This document shows positions 1 to 8,110 of a stretch of 47,507 nucleotides of DNA, piece by piece. The stretch spans positions 1 through 47,507 of IMG/VR virus record IMGVR_UViG_3300031754_000007; one strand, given 5' to 3'. Origin of the DNA: a virus. Numbering within the stretch: the stretch's first letter is position 1; the number at the start of each line of letters is the position of its first letter. The notes below the pieces were generated by a model. It was not told where the DNA came from. It did no database searches and worked only from the letters and a program-made list of their open reading frames with translations. The position numbers and the translations under genes were made by a program.

Positions 1-408
1 TCCGGTCCCGTTCGTTCGCTCCCACATTCTCAGTACGCTTAAAACGTTCGCGGCGAGTTTCAGCGAAGTATTCAGAACGCCCGAACCATCGTTGTATCCA
101 GCGTAAGTAATGCTCACTTGCACGCTAGGATCAACCGCAGCCAGTCCCAGAGGACCGTTCACGGGCGTGATGCCAGTCAAAACGATATTGTCCTGAATCA
201 GCGTTGCTACACCGTTGTTGCCCAGCTCCCGATAGGTCTCGCGGATCGCTGAGTTCAGCATCGGGATTGTGAAAGGCGCCGTGTCCGTTAGGATTTGGCC
301 CTCTCCAACCGTAGCGTTCGCCCCGGCCATCGTATCGAGCACGAGGCTTCGTGCCAGAATCATGATGTCGCTTACCAGCGGATATGTCGGCGGCGCACCT
401 ATGGGCAT
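1..408 (-). CDS. Connector/adaptor-like virion protein, N-terminal 136 residues (cut by window edge)
   Basis: The ATG at 408 opens a frame that runs off the left edge. Its product begins MPIGAPPTYPLVSDIM and aligns without gaps to the first 136 residues of the complete gene at 46218-47054, with about ten amino-acid changes. Most of the DNA differences are silent, which argues that both are functional alleles. By position (directly after the head genes and before the tail genes once the ends are joined) it is probably a head-tail connector or adaptor. No clear Shine-Dalgarno sequence stands before this start; a 52-base leader with a possible hairpin separates it from the upstream gene. Confidence 0.7.
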   Translation of the reverse strand, partial: MPIGAPPTYPLVSDIMILARSLVLDTMAGANATVGEGQILTDTAPFTIPMLNSAIRETYRELGNNGVATLIQDNIVLTGITPVNGPLGLAAVDPSVQVSITYAGYNDGSGVLNTSLKLAANVLSVLRMWERTNGTG

Positions 409-632
409 ATAGTTAGCATCACGAGGAAACTACGAAAACACTTCCCGTCAGGAGTTCGAGTTATGCAGACGCATTCCCTCGTGAAGATTTTGGGATTAAA
501 AGTCTAACTTCCTGATGCTCAAGCAGAACCCACGGAATTACCTGGTCTGCATCGCCTGACGCTGCAATTAAAGCTAGTTGCGCGGCTAAATTGGCGACAG
601 ATTGCCCCGAAAACAACCTCAGAAAATGAGAA
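1..632. repeat. Left copy of imperfect terminal repeat
   Basis: This stretch matches 46647-47502. Bases 1-77 are identical; 78-408, inside the connector gene, differ at about one base in ten; 415-632 are nearly identical apart from one substitution and a 12-base indel. Six bases at 409-414 take the place of 218 bases in the right copy. The layout is what a circular genome looks like when its contig ends overlap but come from two variants. A true direct terminal repeat would normally be identical, so I favour population variation over a physical terminal repeat. Confidence 0.85.
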
Positions 633-655
633 CGATCAGGCGTGAGGTATGTCAT
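461..655 (-). CDS. Small conserved-looking phage protein (64 aa)
   Basis: The product starts MTYLTPDRSHFLRLF and contains a helical stretch (SVANLAAQLALIAASGDADQ) followed by VIPWVLLEHQE. I chose the ATG at 655 because AGGGG lies ten bases upstream; the longer open frame to 877 only shadows the neighbouring gene. It overlaps the end of the 636-1505 gene by 20 bases, so translation is probably coupled. The second copy at the right end has four extra codons (DLGG in place of L after PWV), an in-frame change that supports real coding. Function unknown; by location it travels with the head-completion genes. Confidence 0.7.
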   Translation of the reverse strand: MTYLTPDRSHFLRLFSGQSVANLAAQLALIAASGDADQVIPWVLLEHQEVRLLIPKSSRGNASA

Positions 656-1505
656 TTTCTGATTGCCCCTTCTTGCCCCACCAACGCTTCGACTCTGGCA
701 CGTCAGCTTTGGTTTTAACTCCCGCTTCCACAGTTTTTTGCCAATCCAAAATACAGATCGTCCCCGGCATTGCCGTAGACGCATGGTACGCAATCGAAAG
801 TGACCGGATCGGCTCCGAACAGTTAGGACAGTTAACTGGTTTCGTTGCTTTGCGGTGCCAACTGAATTCTTCGCCAAAGTATTCCGCTGCTACGTGGTCA
901 TCAGCACTAAGCCATTCCTGCAAGTCTTTCGGGCTGGAAGATTCGAGCACTCGCGCCTGCTGAAGCCTGAATCTGTAGTAGGTTTCCTTGCGTAGCACGG
1001 CTGCCGCAATTTCCTGCTTCGTTGGCGGATAATTCTTGCTCCAAAAGACTCCAAGCTTTCCGTAGTCATCGCCAATGCTTGAGGTCGCCGTGACCGTGAT
1101 TTTGGCGTCCTGGTCGAGTGAATGGTTGCCGGGATTAACAATGTCCATTGCTACCCGTTCGGCCATGTGGAACGAAGCCGTTCGCTGTCCACTGTCAGGA
1201 TTGATTTCCTGCTGATTGACTGGATGTGGGATTGTCGTTACCAGCGTCCATTCTTCCCCAGGTTTCAACTCCGCAATCTCCATGTTCGGAACCAAAGGCG
1301 GGAGATGACGGTTCAGCTTTGCGCCTGCGGGCCGCGGATCGACGATGCTGTACACGTAAACGAAGTATTCCGGCTTGCGATAGACGTTCGGATCAATGAA
1401 CGGCTGAACGTAATTGCCGGGGTCAACGTCCATCATGCGCTTGGCTTGCTGGTTAAGGTGCCCGGTGTCGTCAGTTGCTACGCCTACGATTGAAATATCT
1501 GGCAT
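636..1505 (-). CDS. Hypothetical protein of the head gene block (289 aa)
   Basis: I do not recognise a named family. The N-terminal two thirds is rich in beta-like and proline-rich segments (residues about 45-110 contain RHLPPLVPNMEIAELKPGEE). The C-terminal part carries a CPNC pair near residue 225 and a later cysteine near 248, which may bind zinc. Upstream of the ATG is the typical TCAGGAGAAAACA leader. The gene sits between the 234-residue protein and the small 64-residue gene in the late operon, so it is made with the capsid proteins. It could be a minor structural protein or a head-completion factor. Confidence 0.75.
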   Translation of the reverse strand: MPDISIVGVATDDTGHLNQQAKRMMDVDPGNYVQPFIDPNVYRKPEYFVYVYSIVDPRPAGAKLNRHLPPLVPNMEIAELKPGEEWTLVTTIPHPVNQQEINPDSGQRTASFHMAERVAMDIVNPGNHSLDQDAKITVTATSSIGDDYGKLGVFWSKNYPPTKQEIAAAVLRKETYYRFRLQQARVLESSSPKDLQEWLSADDHVAAEYFGEEFSWHRKATKPVNCPNCSEPIRSLSIAYHASTAMPGTICILDWQKTVEAGVKTKADVPESKRWWGKKGQSENDIPHA

Positions 1506-1518
1506 TGTTTTCTCCTGA

Positions 1519-2223
1519 TTATGCTATTGATACTCCGCCCATGCCGCGCGTCTTAATCATGTTCCTGACGTTCGACATGGCTTGATTCCAGTGCTTCTCC
1601 AACTCGTGCGCGCGCTTGTCAATGATCGACGTGCGGCATCCTTGCCGCGAAAACGATACTGGACCATGAAAAGCTAGTCTCGAATCGTGCAACGCCGCTT
1701 CTACCTTATCCTCGGCGTTCTGGTCTTTCTTTTTGAGCATCGCCTGGATTGCAACCTTACGGCGCATGAGCGTGACACCCTGACACTTAATTGCTATCGG
1801 CACAACCATATCGAGGATCATGCTATTTAAGGGCATGTACTCAACCACAAGTCTGCCATTAACCATGCCGCGCCATACGAACGGCTGCAAAGTCTCGTAA
1901 TTTCCCTTCCAGGGGAAGTCTCCAAGCGTTTGCATCCCGTTTGGCTCACGGTTTTGCATGAACCACAGCGTAGGGCTGCCATAGATTTCAGGCGCATACC
2001 ATTGCTTGAGAATCCAACATGGCCGCCCGTCTTCTACGATGTCTTTGTAGCCGCAACTATCGCCGGCGGGATTTGACCACGCACGGCGAACCGTCCAAGT
2101 CTGTCCCCAGACAAGCTTGAAGTTAGGTCCGCCGTAGCGGTTGAGTCCCCCGACTCGGGTTAAGCGGTCCTGAAAGTGTGCAGGACACGTCAGGCGCTCT
2201 GCCTTGCCTGCATACCAACTCAT
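1519..2223 (-). CDS. Hypothetical protein of the head gene block (234 aa)
   Basis: The ATG at 2223 overlaps the stop codon of the GroES-like gene (ATGA), so translation is coupled. The product is mixed alpha/beta with many aromatic residues in its first half (SWYAGKAE, LKQWYAPEIYGSPTLWF) and a basic helical second half (MRRKVAIQAMLKKKDQNAEDK). No signal peptide or membrane segment is visible. Its position two genes after the major capsid gene suggests a minor virion or head-associated protein, but I see no diagnostic motif. The next gene downstream starts after a 13-base gap with its own TCAGGAGA site. Confidence 0.7.
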   Translation of the reverse strand: MSWYAGKAERLTCPAHFQDRLTRVGGLNRYGGPNFKLVWGQTWTVRRAWSNPAGDSCGYKDIVEDGRPCWILKQWYAPEIYGSPTLWFMQNREPNGMQTLGDFPWKGNYETLQPFVWRGMVNGRLVVEYMPLNSMILDMVVPIAIKCQGVTLMRRKVAIQAMLKKKDQNAEDKVEAALHDSRLAFHGPVSFSRQGCRTSIIDKRAHELEKHWNQAMSNVRNMIKTRGMGGVSIA

Positions 2224-2672
2224 CGGAGCTTTAACTTGATGTCTGCGTAAGCGGAGAGTACGAATTTCTCGCCGTCTAGTTCAATCTCTTCTGCGGAATA
2301 TTCGCCAAAGAGAACGATGTCACCAACGCTGAGATTGGGGCAGATACCGAAGGCCAGAGCTATTACTTCGCCCTTGTTTGATTTCTGCTGAAATTGATCG
2401 GGTTGTACTACCATCGCGTCGTTAGTCTCTTCGACTCGCCGCAAGAGTACTTTGTCGTTCAGTGGCTCGTAGCGATGCTGAGCGGGAACATTACCCGCCC
2501 GATTCAGTAATTGCTCTAGGTCTGCGCGCTTTGACTGTTCTAGCACGTGAAATCCTTCCGATAATTCCGCGGTCGCTACTGTTCCGTGAAATTCCACAGG
2601 ATCATCTTTCTTCGCACGTCCGGCGCTGAATTGCGCCGACTTTGCGCCTTGCGCGAGCTTGTCACCTTGCAT
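2220..2672 (-). CDS. GroES/Cpn10-like cochaperonin with N-terminal extension (150 aa)
   Basis: Residues about 66-150 read like a GroES fold: EPLNDKVLLRRVEE, a mobile-loop segment (residues 81-96) with MVV where GroES has IVL, the strand NKGEVIALAFG, then LSVGDIVLFGEY, and the tail AYADIKLKLR. GroES proteins are usually about 97 residues; here an extra 65 charged residues precede the fold. Phage cochaperonins such as T4 gp31 replace host GroES so that GroEL can fold the capsid protein. The gene follows the major capsid gene by 58 bases and has AGGAGAAAACA before its ATG. The mobile loop would fix its GroEL partner specificity. No GroEL gene is in the window. Confidence 0.82.
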   Translation of the reverse strand: MQGDKLAQGAKSAQFSAGRAKKDDPVEFHGTVATAELSEGFHVLEQSKRADLEQLLNRAGNVPAQHRYEPLNDKVLLRRVEETNDAMVVQPDQFQQKSNKGEVIALAFGICPNLSVGDIVLFGEYSAEEIELDGEKFVLSAYADIKLKLR

Positions 2673-2695
2673 TGTTTTCTCCTGAATTGAAAATT

Positions 2696-2723
2696 AGGGC
2701 GGCCCTCTCCTCATCGCCGCCCT
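2696..2723 (-). terminator. Hairpin after the major capsid gene, possible attenuating terminator
   Basis: On the transcribed strand AGGGCGG pairs with CCGCCCT (7 bp) around a 14-base loop and is followed by AATTTTC, a short U-rich tail. It starts eight bases after the capsid stop codon and ends just before the GroES-like gene. A weak terminator here would let more capsid transcript than downstream transcript accumulate; it could instead only protect the 3' end of the capsid mRNA. Confidence 0.5.
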
Positions 2724-2730
2724 AGTTAGG

Positions 2731-4056
2731 TCAGATGGCCGGTTGAGCTGCACTCTGGACGTAACAGGCGGCGCGAACGTTCGAGTTAGCAATGTTGAAC
2801 GCCGTGATGTACGCCATGATGTAGCTAGTCAGGTATGACCCGCTGCCTGCGATGTCCGGCACGGGCATAACCGTTGCGCCTCCGCCAAAGTCATGCAACT
2901 CAAGCGGCGCGGTTTCAAACATGTACCACGTATCCGGGCAGAACAAGTCTAAGCGGCCCGGTAACGCAGTGATGGACACCTTCAGTTCCCGGTTGCAGAA
3001 TGTGGGAGTGAAGAACTTCTTTCCCATATCGAGCGCCCGGTCGCCTTTTACGTCCGCCTCATTGGCAATCTGCACGTTGAAGTACAGATTTGACACTGCC
3101 ATGCCTTGGTCGTAACCGGTGTACCAAATAGCGCTTTTTACCGCTTCTGCGTCCTCGCCTTGAGCGCGCGCAAGCAATGTTGCCGCCCTCAAGCCAATCG
3201 ACTGAGTGATGGGCTTTCCTGCGAGGTTGATAGTAGGAGTCTGCAAACGGCTGGGATACGTTGCCCGATTCAATCCGGCTAGCGTTCCGGTGTTTGCATT
3301 GTTATTCCACAGCCGCAGCCCAAGAATCGAGTTTCCGGCTGCCCCTGACGATCCCTGCACCACAATGAAATCCCCGACAGCAGTTGCGCCTCCGGTAGAC
3401 GGCAGAGCAGTTGAGAAGTACAGAGTGTTTGTAACCGGATCAACAAAGGAAATTGTTGCCGTTCCCCGCGTAGTTCCGCCAATCGACGGGAATACCTGAA
3501 CGACTTGCTGGTCAACGAATCCAGCAACATTGTTCATGCCAGCGATTACCGAAGTTTGGTTGCCGCTGCCGCCAGTAGTGATGGTTGCTGTAGTCGGAAT
3601 CTGGTCGATTGTGCCAGACCCGTCCGAGTTCATTAAGCCTTCAATGCCCGTGGTGGTGGAAGCCAGTGAGTATTTCAACTCTTTGGCTGTTACCTGAAAC
3701 GTTCCACGCTCTTTGCCTTGCGTGGCCCGCTTCGCCAACCAGGTGTATTGATTAGGCGCAATGACTACGACGGGAGACAAGGCAAAAGCCTGATACTGCG
3801 AGCCGTTGCCTAGCCCGATAGCGTCTCCATCACCCGTGCCTTGCTTGATGGAAGCGCCACCTTGAATCCTCAATTGCACGCGCGCCGAGGGACGAGTCGT
3901 TCCACCGCCAGCGGTGATGTTCGAGGCTGGTACTTTGTTGAATTGCTTGAGGGCCAAAGAATAGAGATTGTCGAACTCCGGTACCAAATCGCCAATGTTG
4001 GTACTGAAGGCGTCCAACTCAATCGCTTCGGCCGCTAGTTCATTTAATTGGGCCAT
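2731..4056 (-). CDS. Major capsid protein (441 aa)
   Basis: Length, composition and position (after portal and scaffold, before connector genes) fit a major capsid protein with the HK97-type fold; I do not see a single diagnostic motif. The N-terminal helix AQLNELAAEAIELDA is followed by a basic, glycine-rich extended segment typical of capsid N-arms. Residues about 150-245 are a threonine/glycine-rich insertion that may form a surface domain. The C-terminal half includes RLDLFCPDTWYMFE and ends in a beta-rich segment. An AAGGGA ribosome site lies six bases before the ATG but is buried in a hairpin and overlapped by a leader reading frame (4040-4097). The hairpin at 2696-2723 follows the gene. 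Confidence 0.85.
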   Translation of the reverse strand: MAQLNELAAEAIELDAFSTNIGDLVPEFDNLYSLALKQFNKVPASNITAGGGTTRPSARVQLRIQGGASIKQGTGDGDAIGLGNGSQYQAFALSPVVVIAPNQYTWLAKRATQGKERGTFQVTAKELKYSLASTTTGIEGLMNSDGSGTIDQIPTTATITTGGSGNQTSVIAGMNNVAGFVDQQVVQVFPSIGGTTRGTATISFVDPVTNTLYFSTALPSTGGATAVGDFIVVQGSSGAAGNSILGLRLWNNNANTGTLAGLNRATYPSRLQTPTINLAGKPITQSIGLRAATLLARAQGEDAEAVKSAIWYTGYDQGMAVSNLYFNVQIANEADVKGDRALDMGKKFFTPTFCNRELKVSITALPGRLDLFCPDTWYMFETAPLELHDFGGGATVMPVPDIAGSGSYLTSYIMAYITAFNIANSNVRAACYVQSAAQPAI

Positions 4057-4097
4057 GAGAGTCCCTTTTTTGGAGTCTCATCCCGCCGAAATCTCCT
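4040..4097 (-). promoter_or_regulatory. Capsid-gene leader: short upstream ORF and hairpin over the ribosome site
   Basis: A 13-codon frame (MRLQKRDSHGPIK) starts at 4081, eleven bases after AGGAG (4093-4097), and ends at 4040, overlapping the capsid start out of frame by 17 bases. The RNA between the two starts can fold: GAGA-C-UCC pairs with GGA-C-UCUC (4057-4079) with one C-C mismatch, hiding AAGGGA just before the capsid AUG. Ribosomes on the short frame would open this hairpin, so capsid translation may depend on the leader. The short peptide itself need not matter. Confidence 0.4.
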
Positions 4098-4150
4098 GAT
4101 TATTTCTGCTGATGGAACCACGGCCACGCCTCAAGGCTGTGGGTAGAGAT

Positions 4151-4312
4151 TTATTTCGCAGCGTTTACGAGTGGCTTAACGTCCTTCGAGGACGACGCTG
4201 TTGAGGCTGGAAATCGTTTGCAATGCGGACATCTAAGTCCGTGCGACCAATAAATCTGGCAACTGATATAGCCGCGGCTCTCCAACAGATGGAGTATGGA
4301 TTTCACCGCCAT
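4151..4312 (-). CDS. Small CPHC-motif protein between scaffold and capsid genes (53 aa)
   Basis: The ATG at 4312 lies inside the last codons of the scaffold gene, four bases after AGG. The product starts MAVKSILHLLESRGYISCQ, carries a cysteine at residue 18 and a CPHC pair at residues 28-31, and ends in a lysine-rich helix. The cysteines may form a small zinc site. Small zinc-ribbon proteins of this size are common in phage operons, but I assign no function. Without this gene the scaffold-capsid gap would be 246 bases long. Confidence 0.65.
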   Translation of the reverse strand: MAVKSILHLLESRGYISCQIYWSHGLRCPHCKRFPASTASSSKDVKPLVNAAK

Positions 4313-5541
4313 TGCACCTGTCTGCCTTTGAACTGTCCATCTTTCATCACGCCGCGCTTGCCCATGTATAGTTCCATATATCCTGGGCCGCGTTCAAGTT
4401 CGTCCATCGTTGGCTTGCGCGAGAGCATGATTACGCCTGTTCCTTTAGAAACTGCCCCATTCGTGCCGGGTTTGGCTGTAGCTTTAGGAATCGCACCGTA
4501 CCCGCGCCGTTTCCAGACGTTCTCTATCGCTTGCGGGATCGCTGCTTGCGCCTTCGCAGAAATGAAACTGACAATCGCGCCCCGGTCTGGTTTTGGGCTA
4601 GCGAAATGTGCTTTGATCTGCCCCGTATAACTCGGATCGCGGGTAAGAATGTTCTTCAACTCTACTCGGATACCGCTTACTAGATCGTCTCTCGTCTCCG
4701 GTGCCAGCTTTCGCAACTTAAGGTACGGCGCTAAGACTTTCTCGATCTCTGAATCTCGTTTAGTTATCGTTTCGCGATCGATATCAGCCTTGAACGACTC
4801 CTGTTGCTGCTTCTGAAAGGCTTTACGGTCCTCTTCGAGCTTCTGGCGTTCGGGATCTGGGCCTGCTGGTTTCGCTGTGACTTTACCCTTTTCGCCCTGT
4901 AGCCACTTATAGGCGCGTTGCAGCAGGTTCTTGGCATCATCCAGCTTGTTTGCGCCGATTGCGTCGTAAATAGCCCCTAGCGCGTCCTCTAAGCCTGCTT
5001 CATTGAGGGTTGCAACTACACCAGGCTGAACCAATCCTGCATACGCCTTCGGATTCCCCTCTTTGAGCTTATCGAGCGCGTAAGGCAGCAGTTTTTCACT
5101 GAAGCCCCGCAGCATGTTTGGGTCAGAAAAGATGTCATCAATGATTTCCCTATTCCCGCTGACAATACCTTCGTCAATGAGATCAACGGTAGCAGCCTTC
5201 GTTTGTAAGGCGGCAATTCCTTCCGCACCGCCCAGCGACTCAATTTGAGTTTTCGCAGCCTGCGCTTCAAACGGAGTCTTAAAGTGCTGGGAGTATTGGT
5301 TATGAGCATTGAACGCCTTCCTGAGTTCCGCCGCGGCTTGCGGATTGGTAGCCTTGAGATTCTTAAGCAGGTCGTTAATCTGCTTCGCGGAACCGGGCTT
5401 GCCCTGTGAATCTGTTACTTCCGGTTCGTCCTGCTCAACTTCCTGCTCAATCCCTGATTCCGGCTGTTCGACTTCAATTTCCGCGCCTTCGATTACTCCC
5501 GGCTCGATTGCGTCAATTACTGCGCCTTCAACTTCTGGCAT
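4303..5541 (-). CDS. Probable capsid scaffolding protein (412 aa)
   Basis: The protein is acidic at its N-terminus (residues 1-50, many Glu and Asp, with IEQEVEQDEPEV), then long and predicted helical, including a heptad-like stretch near residues 225-260 rich in Glu, Lys and Gln (ERQKLEEDRKAFQKQQQ). The C-terminal part is basic. Acidic, coiled-coil proteins encoded between portal and major capsid genes are normally scaffolds that guide procapsid assembly and leave before DNA packaging. It overlaps the portal gene start-to-stop by 14 bases and is preceded by AGGAGAACGCA. No protease motif is evident. Confidence 0.75.
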   Translation of the reverse strand: MPEVEGAVIDAIEPGVIEGAEIEVEQPESGIEQEVEQDEPEVTDSQGKPGSAKQINDLLKNLKATNPQAAAELRKAFNAHNQYSQHFKTPFEAQAAKTQIESLGGAEGIAALQTKAATVDLIDEGIVSGNREIIDDIFSDPNMLRGFSEKLLPYALDKLKEGNPKAYAGLVQPGVVATLNEAGLEDALGAIYDAIGANKLDDAKNLLQRAYKWLQGEKGKVTAKPAGPDPERQKLEEDRKAFQKQQQESFKADIDRETITKRDSEIEKVLAPYLKLRKLAPETRDDLVSGIRVELKNILTRDPSYTGQIKAHFASPKPDRGAIVSFISAKAQAAIPQAIENVWKRRGYGAIPKATAKPGTNGAVSKGTGVIMLSRKPTMDELERGPGYMELYMGKRGVMKDGQFKGRQVQWR

Positions 5542-8110
5542 TTGCGTTCTCCTGAGATGGTTGCTTTACCGTGGGCGGCGTCGGAGTCTTACCCGGTGCG
5601 GCCTTCTTCTCGGTAATGTTTGCTTCTACGTCTGTAGCCTGTTTCTCCATGAAGTCCTGCGGTGTCGCCTGAATCCCGTAGTACTTCGCTAAAAGCTGCG
5701 ATGCGGTAGACGGTGGCATCTTATCCACGGCGGCGGTCACGGACTCTGACGGGGGTTTGCCCGGTTGCGCCGGCTTCAGCTTTTGCGCCATTTCCACATG
5801 TCCCTGCCAGTGAAGATGCAAGTTCTCCCAGATTTCGGGACTGAGTTTCTTCAGCTTCCGGCCTTCTGGCGAGTTCATCTTCTCGAAACACTCTTGCGCC
5901 TCTGACTCGTGATCCTCAGAAGCATCCTGCATGACCGGAACTGTCGTTACCATCGGCGGAAGAGATTGAACCTGTTGTGCTACCTGTTGCGCCATCTCTT
6001 CGTACTTCATCATCGCTTCTGGGCCTTCAGCTTCGGCCTGTTTTGCGGCTTCAAGTAACTGCTGCTGCGCTTGTGCAATCTGAGGATTCGGCTGCGCTTC
6101 AGTTTTCAACAGGATTTCAAACTCGCCTATCTGCTTGTCGATTGCATCGGCCTCAGGAATATCGAGATTGCGCAGGCCGCTCGCATCCTTCGCTATCCGC
6201 ATGTTCTTAGGCAGCGATAACAGTTTGCCAATCCACGGATTCGCCGGAGCTTCCTGAACCAACTGCTGATACTTGGAGGCCTTCTCCGTCCACGTCTCGG
6301 GGAACGTAGAGTCGGCCTCGGGGAAACAAAGAATATTCCCTTTGAGATCGGAAACTTCCAGAGTTACTTTGCCTTTGCCGGGGATATTCTGCTTCAGTGT
6401 TGTCTGGCCTAATTTATCTCGTGTCCGCGCAGCGCACATAACAGCTTGCCGCGAGAAGCCTGCAACCGCCTTCTGCATTGCGCCCCACGGACTAGCTAAT
6501 CGCTGCAATGCGCTGTCCCGTCGCAACGCTTGACCGCGATACGTTGCGTCAGTGTCGGTGTCCGAACCCGCCAGCGCCGGAGTGCCGCCCGTCAGCATCT
6601 CCATCAAGTCGCCAAAGAAGAATTGAATTGCTTCCCACAATGCCGGTTGATGCGTTGGCATCGGCTCCTGAACCATCAAGTTTTGACTGTCAACTCCGGG
6701 CTGTGCCACAAAAGGCCTTCTCTGGCCTGGAATATTAGTCTGGCTGGCGATCGCGTCCAAATTGAACGCCTTGCTATCCATCCAAACGCTGGGAACGGTC
6801 TTAATGAAGAAATCGTTTATGAGATCAATCCAGTTATTCAGCCGGCGCTGGGCTGAAACCGCTTTACTCATCAGCGAAGCCCGATTCTGCCCTGTCCCCG
6901 GAAGCGCCTGCTCAATCGTCAGATGGTCGTCCATGCACTCATTGCGCACGAACGCTAGTTCATCGCCAACGTAAGCCGCTAGCAGGCCATCGGGACAGCT
7001 CTCGAACAACTCATCCCGCACCGCTACATTCTGACTCTCCATGTATCCGCACGGTCGCAGCCAGGTATACGTAATCGTGCATTCTGAGTTGTAGGTATCA
7101 CCTGTCTGATACCCCCCCTCAATTGCCATTGCGATATTGATTCGCGCCAGGCGGTCAATGCCAATTTCCCCGATTGACCCCGCTCCGGCCTGAATCTTGT
7201 TAGCTATCCAAGGGAAATAGCCTTTAGCCAGATTGGTTGAGACATCCCAGTAGGCTTGCACAAAGTCCATCTGATGGATGCTTTGAGTGTTGATAGGTAC
7301 TTTGTGGCCGAGCTTGCCAACGACGGTGACGATTTCTCGCGCTAGCGGCTTGCGTTTCGCCTTAACTGGCTCACTCTCTGAAGTAGCCGCTTCCTGCCGT
7401 TCATCCCCGCCGCTTTCTGGCGATGTATTTTCCTCAGCAATTTCACTATCCTCTGGCGTCTCAGAAGATTGGTCGCTGGGTTGGTCGGCGTCCCCCTCGT
7501 CCTCAGGCACGACAGGGCTATCTTCATCTGGCGACTCAAAGCCAAAGCGTTGTCCATCGAGCACCGTCCGCGTGTAAGTAAGAATCCGCCCATCCGTACA
7601 CAGATAGTCTGCCATCTGTGTTAGGACGTTCTTTAAGTCATTGTTTCGATTGAATATCTCTACAAAGTCTTCCGCTTTGTCGGCCGCAGTAATATCAGGT
7701 CCAGCATCGGGGTCGGCAGCCTCAAAACGACTCTTGGGGATATCCCGCGAGAGAGCGGCTGTGAGAATGTCAGAGAGCGCCCCGAAGATGTTAGTTTCGT
7801 AGTTACCTGAAGACTGTAATTGACTCCAGTTACGGTTCCCGGTGGTAGCTGAGGTTAATTGCCATCCCCCACCACGTCGTGGAAACAAGAATTGATAGCC
7901 ACGCTTGAATAACTCCTGCTCCCAGGCTTGCTCAACTTCGATTCTTCGGGCGAGTAAGTCGCGTCTGGCTACCTTGGTGCATAGGCTTAAAAGTTCCTTC
8001 TTCGCTGGCTCCGAAAGTTCGAGAGATTCTTCGTGCGAATAGTCAAAGGCAGCAAGTTCCCCAGGCTCAAAGTCGGGATTCGGGGTTGCGGTCGTCTGCT
8101 CATCAGCCAT
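5528..8110 (-). CDS. Portal protein (860 aa)
   Basis: This is the largest head gene and sits directly after the terminase block, the usual place of the portal, the dodecameric ring through which DNA is packaged and ejected. The N-terminal region (residues 40-190) with ARRDLLARRIEVEQAWEQE and ALSDILTAALSRDIPK resembles portals of short-tailed phages. Residues about 192-255 form a very acidic, low-complexity insertion that is likely disordered and surface exposed. The C-terminal 200 residues are rich in Gln, Ala and Glu helices (QIAQAQQQLLEAAKQAEAEG), fitting a portal crown or barrel. The family-level assignment is inferred from position and length. Confidence 0.85.
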   Translation of the reverse strand: MADEQTTATPNPDFEPGELAAFDYSHEESLELSEPAKKELLSLCTKVARRDLLARRIEVEQAWEQELFKRGYQFLFPRRGGGWQLTSATTGNRNWSQLQSSGNYETNIFGALSDILTAALSRDIPKSRFEAADPDAGPDITAADKAEDFVEIFNRNNDLKNVLTQMADYLCTDGRILTYTRTVLDGQRFGFESPDEDSPVVPEDEGDADQPSDQSSETPEDSEIAEENTSPESGGDERQEAATSESEPVKAKRKPLAREIVTVVGKLGHKVPINTQSIHQMDFVQAYWDVSTNLAKGYFPWIANKIQAGAGSIGEIGIDRLARINIAMAIEGGYQTGDTYNSECTITYTWLRPCGYMESQNVAVRDELFESCPDGLLAAYVGDELAFVRNECMDDHLTIEQALPGTGQNRASLMSKAVSAQRRLNNWIDLINDFFIKTVPSVWMDSKAFNLDAIASQTNIPGQRRPFVAQPGVDSQNLMVQEPMPTHQPALWEAIQFFFGDLMEMLTGGTPALAGSDTDTDATYRGQALRRDSALQRLASPWGAMQKAVAGFSRQAVMCAARTRDKLGQTTLKQNIPGKGKVTLEVSDLKGNILCFPEADSTFPETWTEKASKYQQLVQEAPANPWIGKLLSLPKNMRIAKDASGLRNLDIPEADAIDKQIGEFEILLKTEAQPNPQIAQAQQQLLEAAKQAEAEGPEAMMKYEEMAQQVAQQVQSLPPMVTTVPVMQDASEDHESEAQECFEKMNSPEGRKLKKLSPEIWENLHLHWQGHVEMAQKLKPAQPGKPPSESVTAAVDKMPPSTASQLLAKYYGIQATPQDFMEKQATDVEANITEKKAAPGKTPTPPTVKQPSQENANARS

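Noticed and set aside
415-519. A 105-base stretch bounded by AGCATCA and TGATGCT that looks like a tRNA or structured RNA
   Set aside because: No T-arm, D-arm or anticodon arm fits in either direction, and half of it codes for the end of the 64-residue protein. The pairing may be chance.
461-877. The long minus frame from 877
   Set aside because: Only its last 64 codons have a ribosome site and a duplicate at the right end; the rest mirrors the 636-1505 gene in another phase.
4040-4081. A programmed frameshift at the run of six A joining the leader frame to the capsid frame
   Set aside because: The leader and capsid frames need a +1 or -2 shift that the A-run does not favour, and the capsid gene has its own AAGGGA site.
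4151-4300. A remnant of a TnpB-type transposon between scaffold and capsid genes
   Set aside because: The hairpins and zinc-like codons that suggested it lie inside a complete 53-codon gene with its own start and stop.
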